The position numbers and the translations under genes were made by a program. A stretch of DNA of 42,797 bases from Sphingopyxis witflariensis (GTDB taxonomy: Bacteria; Pseudomonadota; Alphaproteobacteria; Sphingomonadales; Sphingomonadaceae): NCBI RefSeq assembly GCF_002205635.1, contig NZ_NISJ01000017.1, positions 1 through 42,797 on the forward strand, read 5' to 3'. The notes beneath the pieces are model-generated. The model saw only the letters and a list, made by a program, of their open reading frames with translations. It searched no databases and was not told the DNA's origin. Of the stretch, positions 41,839-42,797 are shown in pieces; positions within the stretch are counted from its first letter, which is position 1, and every line of letters begins with the position of its first letter.

Positions 41839-42291
41839 ATGAGCAAAGGTGAATTAAAGACCAAAGCCACCGACATGTCGGTCGCCGACTTCATCGCCGC
41901 CATCCCCGACGCCCGCCGCCGCGAAGAAGCCGCGGTCGTCGACGCGATCCACCGCCGCGTCACCGGCCATGAACCCAAAATGTGGGGGCCGTCGATCATC
42001 GGCTATGGCAGTTACGACTACACCTATGACAGCGGCCACTCGGGAACGATGGCCCGCGCCGGGTTCAGCCCGCGCAAGGCGGCAATGACGCTCTATCTGA
42101 TGGGCCATTATTGCGACCGGCAGGCCGAGGCTGACGCGCTGTTCGCACAGCTGGGCAAGCATAAGACTGGCAAGGCGTGCCTCTATATCAACAAGCTCGC
42201 CGACGTGGATATTGGTGTGCTGGAAAGGCTTGTTGCGCTGAGTTGGGACGTGATGAACGAGCGCTACCCGATTCAAGGGAATGTCGGCTAA
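41839..42291 (+). CDS. DUF1801 domain protein
   Basis: 150 residues. [45 protein letters not shown] and [19 protein letters not shown] are classic DUF1801 (YdhG-like) segments. Function is unknown; relatives are small cytoplasmic proteins. ATG 41839 has GAGAAAGG just upstream. It is divergent from argG (129 bases between starts). Confidence 0.88.
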   Translation: MSKGELKTKATDMSVADFIAAIPDARRREEAAVVDAIHRRVTGHEPKMWGPSIIGYGSYDYTYDSGHSGTMARAGFSPRKAAMTLYLMGHYCDRQAEADALFAQLGKHKTGKACLYINKLADVDIGVLERLVALSWDVMNERYPIQGNVG

Positions 42292-42320
42292 CGACCCATT
42301 AGCTGCCCTCTCCATCATCG

Positions 42321-42390
42321 TCATCCCGGACTTGATCCGGGATCCATCGCAGCGTTGAAGTCATGGACCCCGGATCAAGTCCGGGGTGAC
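42321..42390. repeat. REPIN-like palindromic element after the DUF1801 gene
   Basis: TCATCCCGGACTTGATCCGG (left) and CCGGATCAAGTCCGGGGTGA (right) are inverted copies about 20 bases apart, same architecture as 17754-17832. Confidence 0.87.
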
Positions 42391-42451
42391 AAAACGGAAA
42401 TGGCAGCAAACGACCGGTTGCAGACGTTCGATTATCTGTCATCATGCCCGC

Positions 42452-42667
42452 ATGAGCCGAAGCAAGCACCAAACTTTGAAGAGCATCATGGACGGCCAAT
42501 CCAAGGGGCAGATCAAAACGATGTTCGCTGAACGTGACCACGACGCTGTGGAGTGGGTAGCAAAGGGTGCGATAAAAAAACAGACCTTGCGCGGGAGACG
42601 TGATGGGAGACGGGCTCCAGCGGACAGTGACGGGCATGTGAACGCCCCTGACGATGTCGAAATCTGA
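42452..42667 (+). CDS. Possible small basic protein (unknown)
   Basis: 71 residues from ATG 42452; ATG 42489 would give 59. The part MDGQSKGQIKTMFAERDHDAVEWVAK looks like a real amphipathic helical protein, then turns basic (RGRRDGRR) and acidic. No domain is recognised and no good ribosome site precedes either ATG, so this could be chance. Confidence 0.35.
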   Translation: MSRSKHQTLKSIMDGQSKGQIKTMFAERDHDAVEWVAKGAIKKQTLRGRRDGRRAPADSDGHVNAPDDVEI

Positions 42668-42797
42668 CGACCGCTTTCCATCTGTGGACGCCCCAAAAGA
42701 CGCAAGCGGTTTTTTGGAGGTAATGCACGTAGTCGGATGCTGCCATCTGTCCGGCCTCTGATGCAGCATCGGAGGCTGCGGGCCCGTATGGGAGTTC

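Noticed and set aside
14693..42390. CRISPR array
   Set aside because: The repeats are palindromic, of several families, isolated and kilobases apart; no regular direct-repeat/spacer pattern and no cas genes.

Overview
The window is a chromosomal stretch of a high-GC alphaproteobacterium, most likely a Sphingomonadaceae member close to Sphingopyxis. This rests on codon and base composition, the mix of PurT, class I PhaC with an N-terminally extended phasin, a membrane-anchored cytochrome c, extensin-like and DUF3011 proteins, and many short palindromic intergenic repeats. I see no rRNA, tRNA, CRISPR array, integrase, transposase or prophage gene. No organism name could be verified by search.

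Layout. 1-4.8 kb is a one-direction accessory cassette (lipocalin-like DUF7064/7065-type protein, SDR, APH-like kinase, MFS carrier), probably for uptake and conversion of a lipophilic or xenobiotic substrate. 5.2-12.5 kb holds a GFA-family protein, purT, polA, two secreted proteins of unknown role and a CDP-alcohol phosphatidyltransferase. 12.5-16.4 kb holds pheA (minus strand), two translationally linked c-type cytochromes, a LOG-family protein and an extensin-like lipoprotein. 16.6-22.5 kb is a biosynthetic block: serC-serA, hisZ, a DOPA-dioxygenase-like gene on the other strand, and purA. 22.7-26.3 kb contains a haloalkane dehalogenase, an FMN reductase, a Spinster-type MFS carrier and a DUF2721 membrane protein coupled to an AlaC-like aminotransferase. 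27.6-30.3 kb is a polyhydroxyalkanoate module (phaC, phasin). 30.5-34.5 kb has clpS, a divergent HxlR regulator/SDR pair, a DsbA-like HCCA isomerase and a two-repeat DUF3011 protein. 34.6-42.8 kb has two EamA exporters, murA with a small coupled ORF, threonine aldolase, a membrane protein with a Gly-rich tail, argG and a DUF1801 protein.

How genes work together. SerC and SerA supply serine. PurT and PurA serve purine synthesis, and HisZ, PheA and ArgG serve amino-acid synthesis. PhaC and the phasin make and coat PHA granules, and the phasin promoter carries two PhaR-like operators. Several gene pairs share 1-4 nt stop/start overlaps (APH/MFS, cytochrome pair, AlaC-like/DUF2721, threonine aldolase/EamA, murA/small ORF), which suggests translational coupling.

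Non-coding structure. At least eleven intergenic palindromic elements fall into several families. One family keeps an invariant hairpin geometry while its stem bases change in a compensatory way. Another has 28-bp perfect arms between two convergent genes. With the histone-like phasin, the spacer-embedded HxlR-type palindrome and the APH-kinase cassette, these are the most interesting observations here.
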